The notes under the pieces: model-generated
What the model was told of the DNA's origin: nothing
The model's input: the letters and a program-made list of their open reading frames with translations, nothing else
Database searches by the model: none
DNA from: Geothermobacter sp964501815
Lineage (GTDB): Bacteria > Desulfobacterota > Desulfuromonadia > Desulfuromonadales > Geothermobacteraceae
Assembly: GCA_964501815.1 (NCBI GenBank)
Contig: CAZCUR010000005.1
Span: forward strand, 1 to 64,000
Reading direction: 5' to 3'
DNA: 64,000 nt
Program-made: the position numbers and the translations under genes
Shown: positions 17,798 to 25,444 of the stretch, piece by piece
How positions within the stretch are numbered: position 1 is the first letter of the stretch
Layout: the number at the start of each line of letters is the position of its first letter

Positions 17798-18296
17798 CTT
17801 GCACCTCCAACAGAGTCCTGACCCGGGCGAGAAGCTGCTCGGGGCGGAAAGATTTGTTGAGAAAGTCATCGGCGCCCGCGGCCATGACGCGGCGTACCTC
17901 ATCTTCGCTGCGAAAAACACTGCTCATGGCCAAAAGGCGAATGCCTGCAATCGCCGGGTCGGCGCGGACCTCCCGAATCAGGCTGTGTCCATCCCTGCCG
18001 GGCAGTTTCAGATCGAGAATCACCAGGTCAGGATGCTCCTGACGGATCAGGCGCAGGGCCTCATCACCGTCTCCGGCCTTGATGATATCGAGGTCAAGAG
18101 GGCTGAGAATATCGAGCACCACCTGCCGGAAAAAGTTGGCGTCATCCACGATCAGAACCAGCGGTCGCTCCCTCCGGGCCAAATTGACCTCAAAGCCGCA
18201 CCCGCACTTGGGACACCGCACCCGGGCGACCTTCTTTTTGACTCCGGACGGGTCAATGCGGTAGCGCGCCTGGCATTCGGGACAGCTGATAACCAT
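17790..18296 (-). CDS. Response regulator with N-terminal zinc ribbon
   Basis: A 168-residue protein joining a small zinc ribbon (Cys5, Cys8, Cys28, Cys31; CPEC and CPKCGCGF, like MJ0042-type fingers) to a receiver domain (about 46-165; DD 51-52, Asp95, Lys148). There is no known output domain, so the ribbon may be the nucleic-acid or protein contact. CCTGGAGGA precedes the ATG. It overlaps the purine nucleoside phosphorylase start. The 247-bp region upstream has a 14-bp palindrome and a GC-rich hairpin but no gene. Confidence 0.9.
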   Translation of the reverse strand: MVISCPECQARYRIDPSGVKKKVARVRCPKCGCGFEVNLARRERPLVLIVDDANFFRQVVLDILSPLDLDIIKAGDGDEALRLIRQEHPDLVILDLKLPGRDGHSLIREVRADPAIAGIRLLAMSSVFRSEDEVRRVMAAGADDFLNKSFRPEQLLARVRTLLEVQGG

Positions 18297-18329
18297 GTCT
18301 TCCTCCAGGAAAAGAAACGGCAGTCTTCT

Positions 18330-18398
18330 TTTCGGCGCCGAAACCGCCGTACTTTAGCGGGACCGGCCCGTTCCCTGAAAAGCGGGGACGGCCGGGCC
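18330..18398. promoter_or_regulatory. Palindrome and hairpin upstream of the zinc-ribbon receiver
   Basis: TTTCGGCGCCGAAA (18330-18343) is a perfect 14-bp palindrome 34 bases before the receiver start. A further GC-rich hairpin (GGCCCG at 18365-18370 with CGGGCC at 18393-18398) lies upstream. They could be an operator or a structured leader. The rest of 18297-18543 shows no gene and no recognisable riboswitch core. Confidence 0.35.
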
Positions 18399-18543
18399 TT
18401 GAGCCGCATCGCGTTTGCACCGAACCCCGACAAACAGATCGGCCCGCGCAAAAAGAACGCACAGCCCCACAGATGGCGGGCACCTGGTTCCAGCATAGCA
18501 AACCGGCGCTGCGCGGCCAGAACCCGGTCGATAAAAAGAGGAG

Positions 18544-19284
18544 TCAGTCCAGAAGAGACAGATAGTCTCTGGCCATGCGGGCCTGTTCAGAGCGGGGCGC
18601 CAGCTCGATAACCTTTTCCAGCTCGGTGCGCGCCAGTTCGTTTTGCTTCAGCTTGAGGTAGACCTTGCCCAGACTGTAATGGGCCAGCAGGTAGTTGGGT
18701 GCCAGTTCAATGGCATTTTTATAGGACGTGACAGCCTGATCCAGCTGCCCCAGAGCCGTGTAGGCTTCGCCGAGAAAATAATGGGCCTGGGGCAGCTGAT
18801 AATCGTCGCGCAGCGCCTTTTTGCCCGCCTCGATGGCGGACACATAATCCCCTTTCTGGATGAGGGCCGCAGCCATGCCGGCGCGGGCCACCGCGGGCCG
18901 GTCGAAAAGAAGATTGTTGGCCGCGAGTCGGAAATGACGGACGGCGTCATCCCACTGACGCATATCCAGATAGAGAGCGCCCAGATTGTTGTGGTACTGA
19001 GGGTTGTCGCCATCGAGCTCGAGAGCTTTTTGATACTGCTCTTCGGCGAGTTGATAGGCCTTTTTGCGGTGATAGGCCTGTGCAAGACCGGCGTGAATTT
19101 CGGGTTTTTTCGGCGCCAGCTTGACGGCTTCGAGAAACTCCTTGAGCGCCCGGGTATCGTCCCCTTCCTGCAGGTAGGAATAGCCGAGCTGCATATGAGC
19201 CTCGGCGTTCAGGCCGTTTTCCGACGGGTTGACAGGCACACAGGCTGTCAGCAGCAGAATGACAAACCAGGCAAGGTGACGCAT
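18544..19284 (-). CDS. TPR lipoprotein, PilF/PilW-like
   Basis: A 246-residue exported protein with a lipobox (LLTAC, Cys15) and about six tetratricopeptide repeats from residue 28 to the end (for example AHMQLGYSYLQEGDD and AHYFLGEAYTALGQ). Length and layout match PilF/PilW, the outer-membrane pilotin that helps assemble the type IV pilus secretin, but TPR lipoproteins are diverse and no pilus gene is nearby, so the role stays open. The ATG at 19284 has GGGAGA upstream. Followed in the same direction by no close gene; an unknown gene lies 28 bp upstream. Confidence 0.85.
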   Translation of the reverse strand: MRHLAWFVILLLTACVPVNPSENGLNAEAHMQLGYSYLQEGDDTRALKEFLEAVKLAPKKPEIHAGLAQAYHRKKAYQLAEEQYQKALELDGDNPQYHNNLGALYLDMRQWDDAVRHFRLAANNLLFDRPAVARAGMAAALIQKGDYVSAIEAGKKALRDDYQLPQAHYFLGEAYTALGQLDQAVTSYKNAIELAPNYLLAHYSLGKVYLKLKQNELARTELEKVIELAPRSEQARMARDYLSLLD

Positions 19285-19312
19285 GTGACTCTCCCGCAAA
19301 AGACTTGTCAGA

Positions 19313-19849
19313 TCAGAGCATGGCCAGAAGCCGGCCCAGGTTTTCAATGAAACGACGTCGTTTTTGCTGCATCTGCTCTACAGTCCAGACAGCCGCACCG
19401 TTTTCCGCACCCGTCGCTGCCGCCGGTTCCGGTTTGCCGGCCTTGCCCGCCGCCGGCTCAGAGCCTCCGGACAATCCCCGGGCGAGAGGAAGAGAACGCC
19501 AGAGCTGTTCCCGCTGTCCGGCGTCCAGACGGTGAAAGTCCAGATTGGCCATCAAAAAGCCCAAAGACTCGGCGAAACGGATCGCCTCGCCCAGGGAACG
19601 GTTGGCGGATTCCTTGTCCAGAACCCCTTCCGGATTGAAAAAGAAGGCCAGATGATTGGATGCCAAAAGGTGCAGAACGACGGTAATGCGCAACCCTCCC
19701 TGGACCTGAAACACGCAGAGATAGGCACGGGCCATCTGGGAGGGGAAACCGGGTACGCTGACCTGGGCATCTCCATGCGACTGTTCCAGGCGCACCACCT
19801 GTCGGGCAGGGATGCCCAGACGCGTCCGTTTTTCATCCAGCCGGAACAT
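19313..19849 (-). CDS. Conserved-looking protein of unknown function
   Basis: I do not recognise this 178-residue protein. It has no signal peptide or membrane segment. The N-terminal half (about 1-115) is a compact mixed alpha/beta region with strands rich in Val and Ile (RITVVLHLLA, HLAFFFNPEGV), then an Ala/Pro/Gly-rich linker (about 120-150) and a basic C-terminal helix (EQMQQKRRRFIENLGRLLAML). It sits 5 bp after the PfkB kinase and 28 bp before the TPR lipoprotein in the same direction, so it is probably co-transcribed with them. Codon use resembles the neighbours. Confidence 0.75.
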   Translation of the reverse strand: MFRLDEKRTRLGIPARQVVRLEQSHGDAQVSVPGFPSQMARAYLCVFQVQGGLRITVVLHLLASNHLAFFFNPEGVLDKESANRSLGEAIRFAESLGFLMANLDFHRLDAGQREQLWRSLPLARGLSGGSEPAAGKAGKPEPAAATGAENGAAVWTVEQMQQKRRRFIENLGRLLAML

Positions 19850-19854
19850 CGGAA

Positions 19855-20766
19855 TCAGCCAATCCCCTCAAAATCGGTCAGCAACTGAAAATGGCGAAAT
19901 CGTTCTTCAATGTCCTGGTAATCCAGCCGGCGCAGCCGGTCGAGACTGAACTGTTCCACCACGTAGGACGCCATCACCGAGCCAAAAATCACCCCCCTGC
20001 GCAGGGAGGTGGTGTCGAGGTTGTCGCAGGAAGCCAGATAGCCGAGGAAACCGCCGGCAAAGGTGTCACCGGCTCCGGTGGGATCGAACACCTCCTCCAG
20101 CGGATAGGCCGGAGCGGCGAAAATACTGTGGCGGTCAAACATCAGCGCGCCATATTCGCCACGCTTGACCACCAGGGTGGACGGACCCATGTCAAGAATC
20201 GTGCGTGCGGCCTTGACCAGATTGGGCTCTCCCGCCAGCTGCCGGGCCTCGGCCTCATTGATAAGCAGCATATCGACCCGTTCGAGCGTTTTCAAAAGCG
20301 CGTCCCGCTTGCCATCGATCCAGAAGTTCATGGTATCGCAGGCTACCAGTTTGGGACGGCGCACCTGTTCCAGAACATTAAGCTGCAGTTCGGGGTCGAT
20401 ATTGCCGAGAAAGACATAGTCGGCATCACGATAGGAATCCGGCAGCGTTGGTGCAAAGCGCTCGAAGACATTCAGCTGGGTATCAAGGGTATGGGCTTCG
20501 TTGAGGTCGTAACCGTAGCGACCGGACCAGCGAAAGGTCCGCCCCGGCCGGATCTGCAGCCCCTCAAGATCGATATTGCGGCCGGCAAGAAAGTCGATAT
20601 GTTCCCGCGGGAAGTCCTCCCCGACCACGGCCACCAGACTGACATCAGTGAAAAAACTGGCTGAGGTGGAAAAGTAGGTACCGGAACCTCCCAGAACCTC
20701 CTCCACCCGGCCAAAGGGGGTTTGAACCGAATCAAAGGCTACCGAACCGACCACCAGAATTCCCAT
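19855..20766 (-). CDS. PfkB-family carbohydrate/nucleoside kinase
   Basis: Ribokinase-fold kinase of 303 residues. The N-terminal substrate region has GGSGTYFSTSASFF (about 27-40); the C-terminal signature FDPTGAGDTFAGGFLGYLA contains the catalytic base Asp234 and the anion hole. The ATG at 20766 follows AGGAGG with ideal spacing. Substrate cannot be read with certainty; proteins of this subgroup are often annotated as sugar or adenosine kinases. It lies 61 bp downstream of mtnP in the same direction, which suggests a role in purine or methylthioadenosine salvage. Confidence 0.9.
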   Translation of the reverse strand: MGILVVGSVAFDSVQTPFGRVEEVLGGSGTYFSTSASFFTDVSLVAVVGEDFPREHIDFLAGRNIDLEGLQIRPGRTFRWSGRYGYDLNEAHTLDTQLNVFERFAPTLPDSYRDADYVFLGNIDPELQLNVLEQVRRPKLVACDTMNFWIDGKRDALLKTLERVDMLLINEAEARQLAGEPNLVKAARTILDMGPSTLVVKRGEYGALMFDRHSIFAAPAYPLEEVFDPTGAGDTFAGGFLGYLASCDNLDTTSLRRGVIFGSVMASYVVEQFSLDRLRRLDYQDIEERFRHFQLLTDFEGIG

Positions 20767-20827
20767 ACAACCTCCTGACCAGCATGTATACCTGCAAAAC
20801 CGATTGACAGCAAGCGGACGAATCAAA

Positions 20828-21694
20828 TCATTTCAGATATTTTCCGATAATAAGCTCCAGATCTTTCCGGGTTTTTTCCGGAATGAGCTTCGGATCGGTC
20901 ATGATGGCGTGCTCCAGGGCACGACTGCAGCCACAGTCGCGTTCGCCGGCCAGACGTCCGGCTGCTTCGGCGATAATCTTTTTGGCCAGGGCGACATTCT
21001 GCTGGATCAGCGCCACCACGGCTTCAACCGAAACATCCTCGTGACCTTCATACCAGCAGTCATAGTCGGTGGCCAGCGCGATGGTGGCGTAGCAGAGCTC
21101 GGCCTCACGGGCCAGCTTGGCCTCGGTGGCGTTGGTCATGCCAATCACATCCACCCCCCAGCTGCGGTAGATGCTCGATTCGGCCCGGGTGGAAAACTGC
21201 GGGCCTTCCATGCAGAGATAGGTACCACCCTCGTGCACGGTCGCTCCGACGGTCCGCGCGGCCCCGGCCAGCAACCCGGCCAGCCGCAGACAGACCGGAT
21301 CGGCAAACTGGACATGACCGACGATGCCGTTGCCGAAAAAGGTTGAAGGACGCAGCCCCCTGGTATGGTCGTAGAACTGATGCGGGATGACGATATGGCC
21401 CGGGACAATCTCCTCCTTCATGCTGCCGACAGCGGAAACGGAAATGACCTGAGTTACGCCGAGGCTCTTGAGTGCATAGATGTTGGCGCGATAGTTGACT
21501 TCACCCGGAAGCAGCCGATGCCCGCGTCCATGGCGCGGCAGGAAGACCAGCCGGGCATCGCCGAGGCGGCCTGAGACCAGCAAATCGGACGGTTCTCCAA
21601 AGGGTGTTGAGATTCTGTGTTCCTGTACATCGGTCAGCCCTTCCATCTGATACAGGCCGCTGCCGCCGATCACACCGATAACCGTGTCACTCAT
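20828..21694 (-). CDS. mtnP: S-methyl-5'-thioadenosine phosphorylase
   Basis: Cytoplasmic enzyme splitting methylthioadenosine into adenine and methylthioribose-1-phosphate, removing the by-product of polyamine and quorum-signal synthesis. The 288 residues show GVIGGSGLY, PRHGRGHRLLPGEVNYRANI, CMEGPQFSTRAESSIYRSWG, MTNATEAKLARE and ATDYDCW, the MTAP-type version of the purine phosphorylase fold and distinct from the PNP at 16985. Length is normal. GGAGGA precedes the ATG. No other methionine-salvage gene lies in the window. Some homologues act on inosine or adenosine instead. Confidence 0.93.
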   Translation of the reverse strand: MSDTVIGVIGGSGLYQMEGLTDVQEHRISTPFGEPSDLLVSGRLGDARLVFLPRHGRGHRLLPGEVNYRANIYALKSLGVTQVISVSAVGSMKEEIVPGHIVIPHQFYDHTRGLRPSTFFGNGIVGHVQFADPVCLRLAGLLAGAARTVGATVHEGGTYLCMEGPQFSTRAESSIYRSWGVDVIGMTNATEAKLAREAELCYATIALATDYDCWYEGHEDVSVEAVVALIQQNVALAKKIIAEAAGRLAGERDCGCSRALEHAIMTDPKLIPEKTRKDLELIIGKYLK

Positions 21695-21720
21695 GATTCG
21701 TCCTCCTGTCGGGTCTCCTG

Positions 21721-22752
21721 TCAGGTACGTGGGTTATCAAGAGCCGCCTTGAGCTGACCGCAGGCGGCGAGGATATCCTGCCCTTTGCTGGCACGCCGGA
21801 CCGCCACCAGGCCATGGTTGAGCAGGTAGCCCTGAAAGGCGTCCACCGCTTCGGGGTCCGGGGCCTGAAAGGCGGAGCCGTCGTGCTCGTTGTAGGTGAT
21901 AAGGTTGATTTTGGCCGGCACACCATGCATGAGCCGCACCAGCCTTTTGGCATCAGCCAGGCTGTCGTTGACCCCACCGAGAAGCACGTATTCGAAGGTG
22001 ATACGCTCACGCGGCTGCAGCGGATAGTCCCGGCAGGCCTGCAGCAGCTCCTCGATGGGATAGCGCCGGTTGACCGGCATCAGCTGATCCCGCAGTTCGT
22101 TGGTGGTGGCGTTGAGGGATACCGCCAGACCGACCCGCACCCGGCGGCCGAGTTCGCGCAGTTCCGGAACCAGGCCCGAGGTGGACAGGGTCACCCGCCT
22201 CGGCCCATAGTTCAGCCCTTCTCCGGCATAGAGAATGTGCAGCGCCCGGACGACATTGTCGAGGTTGTGCAGCGGCTCGCCCATGCCCATGAAGACGATA
22301 TTGTTGACCGGACCATCGCGCCGGGCCGCCAGAACCTGGTTGACAATCTCCGCCGCGCTCAGGTTGCGCTGCAGTCCAAAGGTACCGGTCAGACAGAAGG
22401 CACACCCCATGGCGCAACCCACCTGACTGGAAATACACAGGGTGGTCCGCCCCTCGTCCATGGGGATCCGCACACTTTCGACAGTCTGGCCGTCACGCAG
22501 GCGGAAGAGGTATTTTCGGGTTCCGTCCCGGCTGATCAGAACCTGCTCGGGGCGCAGGTCCGAGACCGTCGCAATTTCAGCCAGACGGGCACGCAGCGCC
22601 TTCGACAAGTCGGTCATGCTGTCGAAGTCGCTCACATCCCGCTGATAGAGCCAGCGCAACATCTGCCGGGCACGAAAAGCCTTTTCGCCCAGCCCGGCAA
22701 AAAAGTCCGCCAGCTCGTCAGGAGACAGATTTTTCAGGTCGGTACGACTCAT
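21721..22752 (-). CDS. rlmN: 23S rRNA A2503/tRNA A37 C2-methyltransferase
   Basis: Radical-SAM enzyme methylating C2 of A2503 in 23S rRNA and A37 in some tRNAs, tuning translation fidelity. The 343 residues carry the cluster motif C113-x3-C117-x2-C120 (GCAMGCAFCLTG), the GMGEPLHN SAM-binding segment and the C-terminal methyl-carrying Cys at 331 (ACGQLK), as in the RlmN family. ATG 22752 is chosen because the in-frame ATG at 22785 lies inside the terminator hairpin of ndk. The Shine-Dalgarno is weak (GGGGCTGG). Confidence 0.95.
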   Translation of the reverse strand: MSRTDLKNLSPDELADFFAGLGEKAFRARQMLRWLYQRDVSDFDSMTDLSKALRARLAEIATVSDLRPEQVLISRDGTRKYLFRLRDGQTVESVRIPMDEGRTTLCISSQVGCAMGCAFCLTGTFGLQRNLSAAEIVNQVLAARRDGPVNNIVFMGMGEPLHNLDNVVRALHILYAGEGLNYGPRRVTLSTSGLVPELRELGRRVRVGLAVSLNATTNELRDQLMPVNRRYPIEELLQACRDYPLQPRERITFEYVLLGGVNDSLADAKRLVRLMHGVPAKINLITYNEHDGSAFQAPDPEAVDAFQGYLLNHGLVAVRRASKGQDILAACGQLKAALDNPRT

Positions 22753-22784
22753 GGTCCAGCCCCGCAGGCCATGGGTGGAAAACA

Positions 22785-22817
22785 TCGGGCCCAGCGGATT
22801 CTATCCGCTGGGCCCGA
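22785..22817 (-). terminator. Rho-independent terminator after ndk
   Basis: A perfect 15-bp stem, TCGGGCCCAGCGGAT with its exact complement, around a 3-base loop. On the minus strand it follows the ndk stop by about 48 bases and is trailed by GTTTTCC. It separates ndk from rlmN. Confidence 0.8.
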
Positions 22818-22865
22818 CAGACGCAACCGAAAGGCCCACAGAAGAGGCCTGTGCGGAAAACGGAA

Positions 22866-23279
22866 TCAGAGCAGTTCCATGCCGCTGAAAAAGTAGCTGA
22901 TTTCAAAAGCAGCGGTTTCCGGAGCGTCGGAACCGTGGGTGGCATTTTCCCCGATGGAGGTGCCGAATTCGCGCCGCAGGGTCCCTTCGGCCGCCTCGGC
23001 CGGGTTGGTGGCGCCCATCAGATCCCGCCACTTTTTGATAGCGTTTTCAGCTTCGAGCACCATAACGATGCACGGACCGCTGCTCATGAAGTCGGTCAGC
23101 TCCCCAAAGAAGGGGCGCTCGCGATGGACATAATAGAAGCCCTCGGCTTCCTTTTTGCTCAGCCAGAGTTTTTTCAGACCGACAACCTTGAACCCTTCGG
23201 CGTAGATGCGCGCGAGAATCTTGCCGGCGTGACCGGCGGCAAAGGCGTCGGGCTTGATGATGGCGAATGTTCTTTCCAT
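22866..23279 (-). CDS. ndk: Nucleoside diphosphate kinase
   Basis: Balances nucleoside di- and triphosphate pools by ping-pong phosphate transfer. The 137 residues contain the N-terminal ERTFAIIKPDA, RPFFGEL, and the active-site segment NATHGSD with catalytic His115. Length is typical (about 137-143). A GAGGCC element precedes the ATG, a sigma-70-like promoter lies about 55 bases upstream, and a strong terminator follows, so it is probably transcribed alone. Confidence 0.97.
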   Translation of the reverse strand: MERTFAIIKPDAFAAGHAGKILARIYAEGFKVVGLKKLWLSKKEAEGFYYVHRERPFFGELTDFMSSGPCIVMVLEAENAIKKWRDLMGATNPAEAAEGTLRREFGTSIGENATHGSDAPETAAFEISYFFSGMELL

Positions 23280-23334
23280 GACAGTGGCCTCCGTATGGAT
23301 GATGTAAAAGTCTCCGGATGTCGTAAAACGCGCC

Positions 23335-23364
23335 CTTTTAGCACTGCGTCCGTCCCCATGTCAA
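23335..23364 (-). promoter_or_regulatory. Sigma-70-like promoter of ndk
   Basis: Reading leftwards, TTGACA (23364-23359), an 18-base spacer and TAAAAG (23340-23335), about 55 bases before the ndk start. The -35 is perfect and the -10 matches 4 of 6. Confidence 0.5.
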
Positions 23365-23412
23365 GCCTGCCGGCGCGACCGCCTTTTTGCTTTCATGAAG
23401 CGGCGCTCCGGT

Positions 23413-23418
23413 TATACT
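23413..23418 (+). promoter_or_regulatory. -10 hexamer of a candidate leaderless promoter
   Basis: TATACT (5 of 6 to consensus) ends 7 bases before the L,D-transpeptidase ATG at 23426, so transcription should begin at or next to the start codon. No good -35 is visible, and no Shine-Dalgarno is present. Confidence 0.45.
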
Positions 23419-23425
23419 GGCTGCC

Positions 23426-24145
23426 ATGTTGATCCGATTGCTGCCCTGTCCGTTGGTTTTGCTGTTGCTGGTGCTGTCCCCGGTGGATGCTGTGGCCTGG
23501 CATCCCCGCGGGAAAGTCCCGCTTTACCGGCCCACCCTGCCGGCCCATATCGGCAAAAACCGCAGCTATTTCCCCGCCCCCGGGGAGACCCTCATGGAGA
23601 TCGCCCGACGCGCGGGCCTGGGCTACCGCAATCTCATCGACGCCAATCCCGGCACCGACCCCTGGAAACCACCCCTTGGCCAGCCTGTGCTCCTTCCGCT
23701 CAAGGCTGAGGTCCCGGCGGGCCTGGACGAAGGGATCACCATCGATTTGGCGGCGATGCGCCTTTGGTGGGCCCGTCACGACCACCGGGGCTGGCAACTG
23801 CGCTGGTATCCCATCGGCATCGGCCGGGAAGGATTCTCCACTCCGGCCGGGCGGTACGCTGTGACCGTGGTGGTGGAAAAACCGACCTGGTTTCCCCCGG
23901 AATCGCTGCGCGCCATCGAACCCGAACTGCCGCCGGCCGTCCCCCCCGGGTCCGACAATCCACTGGGAAACATTTGGATCGGCACCACGGCACCGGGCAT
24001 TGGTATTCACGGGACCAACCGGCCGTTCGGGGTCGGCCGCCGTGTCAGTCACGGGTGTATCCGCATGTATCCCGAGGACATCCAGGACCTGGCCAGCAGG
24101 GTTCAACCCGGCACGCCGATCCTGATTCTTGCGGAAACGCCCTGA
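23426..24145 (+). CDS. L,D-transpeptidase (YkuD) with LysM-like region
   Basis: Exported cell-wall enzyme of 239 residues that should form L,D cross-links in peptidoglycan or anchor lipoproteins to it. It has a signal peptide (about 1-23), a LysM-like peptidoglycan-binding stretch (about 48-90, PGETLMEIARRAGLGYRNLI), and a YkuD catalytic domain (about 95-235) with HGTNRPFGVG and SHGCIRM, nucleophile Cys211. The arrangement matches the ErfK/YbiS/YcfS group that attaches Braun lipoprotein in enteric bacteria. The next gene encodes an alanine-zipper lipoprotein convergent with it, a possible substrate partner. Confidence 0.93.
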   Translation: MLIRLLPCPLVLLLLVLSPVDAVAWHPRGKVPLYRPTLPAHIGKNRSYFPAPGETLMEIARRAGLGYRNLIDANPGTDPWKPPLGQPVLLPLKAEVPAGLDEGITIDLAAMRLWWARHDHRGWQLRWYPIGIGREGFSTPAGRYAVTVVVEKPTWFPPESLRAIEPELPPAVPPGSDNPLGNIWIGTTAPGIGIHGTNRPFGVGRRVSHGCIRMYPEDIQDLASRVQPGTPILILAETP

Positions 24146-24162
24146 CCCACCCGATAAAAACG

Positions 24163-24190
24163 AAGGGGAACCGACCTTGCGGTTCCCCTT
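24163..24190 (-). terminator. Stem-loop between convergent ldt and lipoprotein genes
   Basis: AAGGGGAACCG and its complement CGGTTCCCCTT form an 11-bp stem with a 6-base loop. On the minus strand it is followed by CGTTTTTATC, a good T-run, so it should terminate the alanine-zipper lipoprotein gene. On the plus strand the trailing CTCTCTCC is poor. Confidence 0.65.
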
Positions 24191-24275
24191 CTCTCTCCTC
24201 CAGGCTGACAGACCCGGATTCATGCCAGGCACAGCCCACAGTCACACGACTGCAGGCGGACCCGTTTTGGGCGGA

Positions 24276-24693
24276 TTATTTCTTCAGTGACATCTCAAAA
24301 GCCTTTTTCGCCGCGGCGGCACTTTGATCCGCACGGTCGGCAGCGCTTTCGGCCCGGCTTGCGGCATTTTCCGCCCGGNNNNNNNNNNNNNNNNNNNNNN
24401 NNNNNNNNNNNNNNNNNNNNNNNNNNNNNNNNNNNNNNNNNNNNNNNNNNNNNNNNNNNNNNNNNNNNNNNNNNNNNNTTTTCCGCCCGGCTGGCGGCGT
24501 TTTCAGCGCGATTCGCGGCACTTTCCGCCCTGGCTGCTGCACTTTCGGCCCGTGCCGCAGCAGAATTGGCCTGCTTACCTGCCGCCAGAGCCTGGTTGAG
24601 CAGATCACGATCCGCCTGCGACAGCTGGGCAGCACAACCGGCCAGTCCCAACCCGAAGACAAAGATTACGGCTACCGTCATCAATGCGCGCAT
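24276..24693 (-). CDS. Alanine-zipper (Lpp/OprI-like) lipoprotein, interrupted by an assembly gap
   Basis: Small outer-membrane lipoprotein: signal peptide with lipobox (GLAGC, Cys19 or so) followed by a short helix and many seven-residue repeats of the type AESAANR/AENAASR, then a C-terminal AAAAKKAFEMSLKK. This is the trimeric alanine-zipper coiled coil of Lpp/OprI proteins, and the terminal Lys may be the peptidoglycan attachment site. ATG 24693 follows GGGAGG. The 100-N run sits in the repeat array. With the N run taken at face value the two sides are out of frame; the two sides read in one frame if the true gap length is a multiple of three, so I read this as a gap artefact, not a frameshift. 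Confidence 0.8.
24301..24560 (-). repeat. 21-bp in-frame tandem repeats around the gap
   Basis: Both sides of the N run carry degenerate 21-bp units, each coding for one heptad (RAExAAx). The assembly broke here, so the number of units is unknown. Confidence 0.7.
24379..24478. other. Assembly gap (100 N)
   Basis: Exactly 100 unknown bases, a standard placeholder for unknown length, inside the heptad array of the alanine-zipper lipoprotein. Confidence 0.95.
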
Positions 24694-24728
24694 AAGGGCC
24701 TCCCTGTTGATTGATAGCGATAGTCCTA

Positions 24729-24756
24729 CCTGTATCCCAATTTCGGCCAATGTCAA
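24729..24756 (-). promoter_or_regulatory. Sigma-70-like promoter of the alanine-zipper lipoprotein
   Basis: Reading leftwards, TTGACA (24756-24751), a 16-base spacer and TACAGG (24734-24729) lie 36 bases before the lipoprotein ATG. The -35 is perfect, the -10 weak. Confidence 0.4.
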
Positions 24757-24883
24757 CCTCCGCCGCCGCGTCCCGGTGAATTTTCTCTATAAACTTCCTT
24801 TCATGCCGGTCGATATGAAGAATACCGGCGCTGCCGGCCCGCACCGAGCGCGGAGGATCACCCCATCAGGCAAGGAGGCTGCC

Positions 24884-25444
24884 GTGAAAAGCGACAAACC
24901 GATCCAGCCGGTCTTCACCTTGAAATTCCAGTTCAAATACAGCCTGGTCATGATTCTGGGATCTGTTCTGACCAGCCTGTGTTTTTTCTATCTGCTCGAC
25001 CAGAGCCTTGGGGACGGCTATTTCGAGTCCCTCCTCACCCTGTCCCAGTTTGAGGCCCGGCTGCCGGAGCATTTGCTCTGGTCTTTTGCCATACAGCTGT
25101 TCCTCATTCTGATGATGACAATCGCCATTCACCTGTTCGTCTCCCACAAGATCGCCGGCCCGGTGTATCGCTATGAACTGTCCCTGACCAGCATTCTCAA
25201 AGACGACCTGCGTTTCGACGTGCGCACCCGGCAGGGCGATCAGCTCAAGTCGATGGTGCATGCGCTGAATGATTTTCTCGAAGCCATGCGCCTGCTTTAT
25301 GGCGGCATCGCCGGACTGAGGGAAACCATCGACAGGGAGCTCGCCAGCGACCAGCCGGACCCGGAGGTCATCCGCAGCCACATCGCGCAGGTTCGGGCCG
25401 CCATGGGTGAGCACCATCCGACCTTCAGGGAGGAACAAAAATGA
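24884..25444 (+). CDS. HAMP-like two-helix membrane protein without output domain
   Basis: A 186-residue inner-membrane protein with a short cytoplasmic N-terminus, two membrane segments (about 19-38 and 65-85) around a short periplasmic loop, and a HAMP-like linker (SHKIAGPVYRYE from about 88) leading to a helical cytoplasmic tail. It looks like the front half of a chemoreceptor or kinase but stops with no signalling domain. GTG 24884 is chosen for its AAGGAGG. Its stop overlaps the cytochrome ATG by 4 bp (ATGA), so the two are coupled. It may be a membrane anchor or redox-sensing partner; function is unproven. Confidence 0.82.
   Translation: MKSDKPIQPVFTLKFQFKYSLVMILGSVLTSLCFFYLLDQSLGDGYFESLLTLSQFEARLPEHLLWSFAIQLFLILMMTIAIHLFVSHKIAGPVYRYELSLTSILKDDLRFDVRTRQGDQLKSMVHALNDFLEAMRLLYGGIAGLRETIDRELASDQPDPEVIRSHIAQVRAAMGEHHPTFREEQK

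Noticed and set aside
18297..18543. Possible c-di-GMP riboswitch upstream of the zinc-ribbon receiver
   Set aside because: GC-rich hairpins and a GCAAACC string are present, but the conserved GEMM core and its pairing could not be found.
22752..22785. Upstream ATG of rlmN at 22785
   Set aside because: It lies inside the 15-bp terminator stem of ndk, so translation from there is unlikely; 22752 is used.
24276..24756. Frameshift in the alanine-zipper lipoprotein
   Set aside because: The frame change occurs exactly across the 100-N placeholder, whose length is arbitrary.
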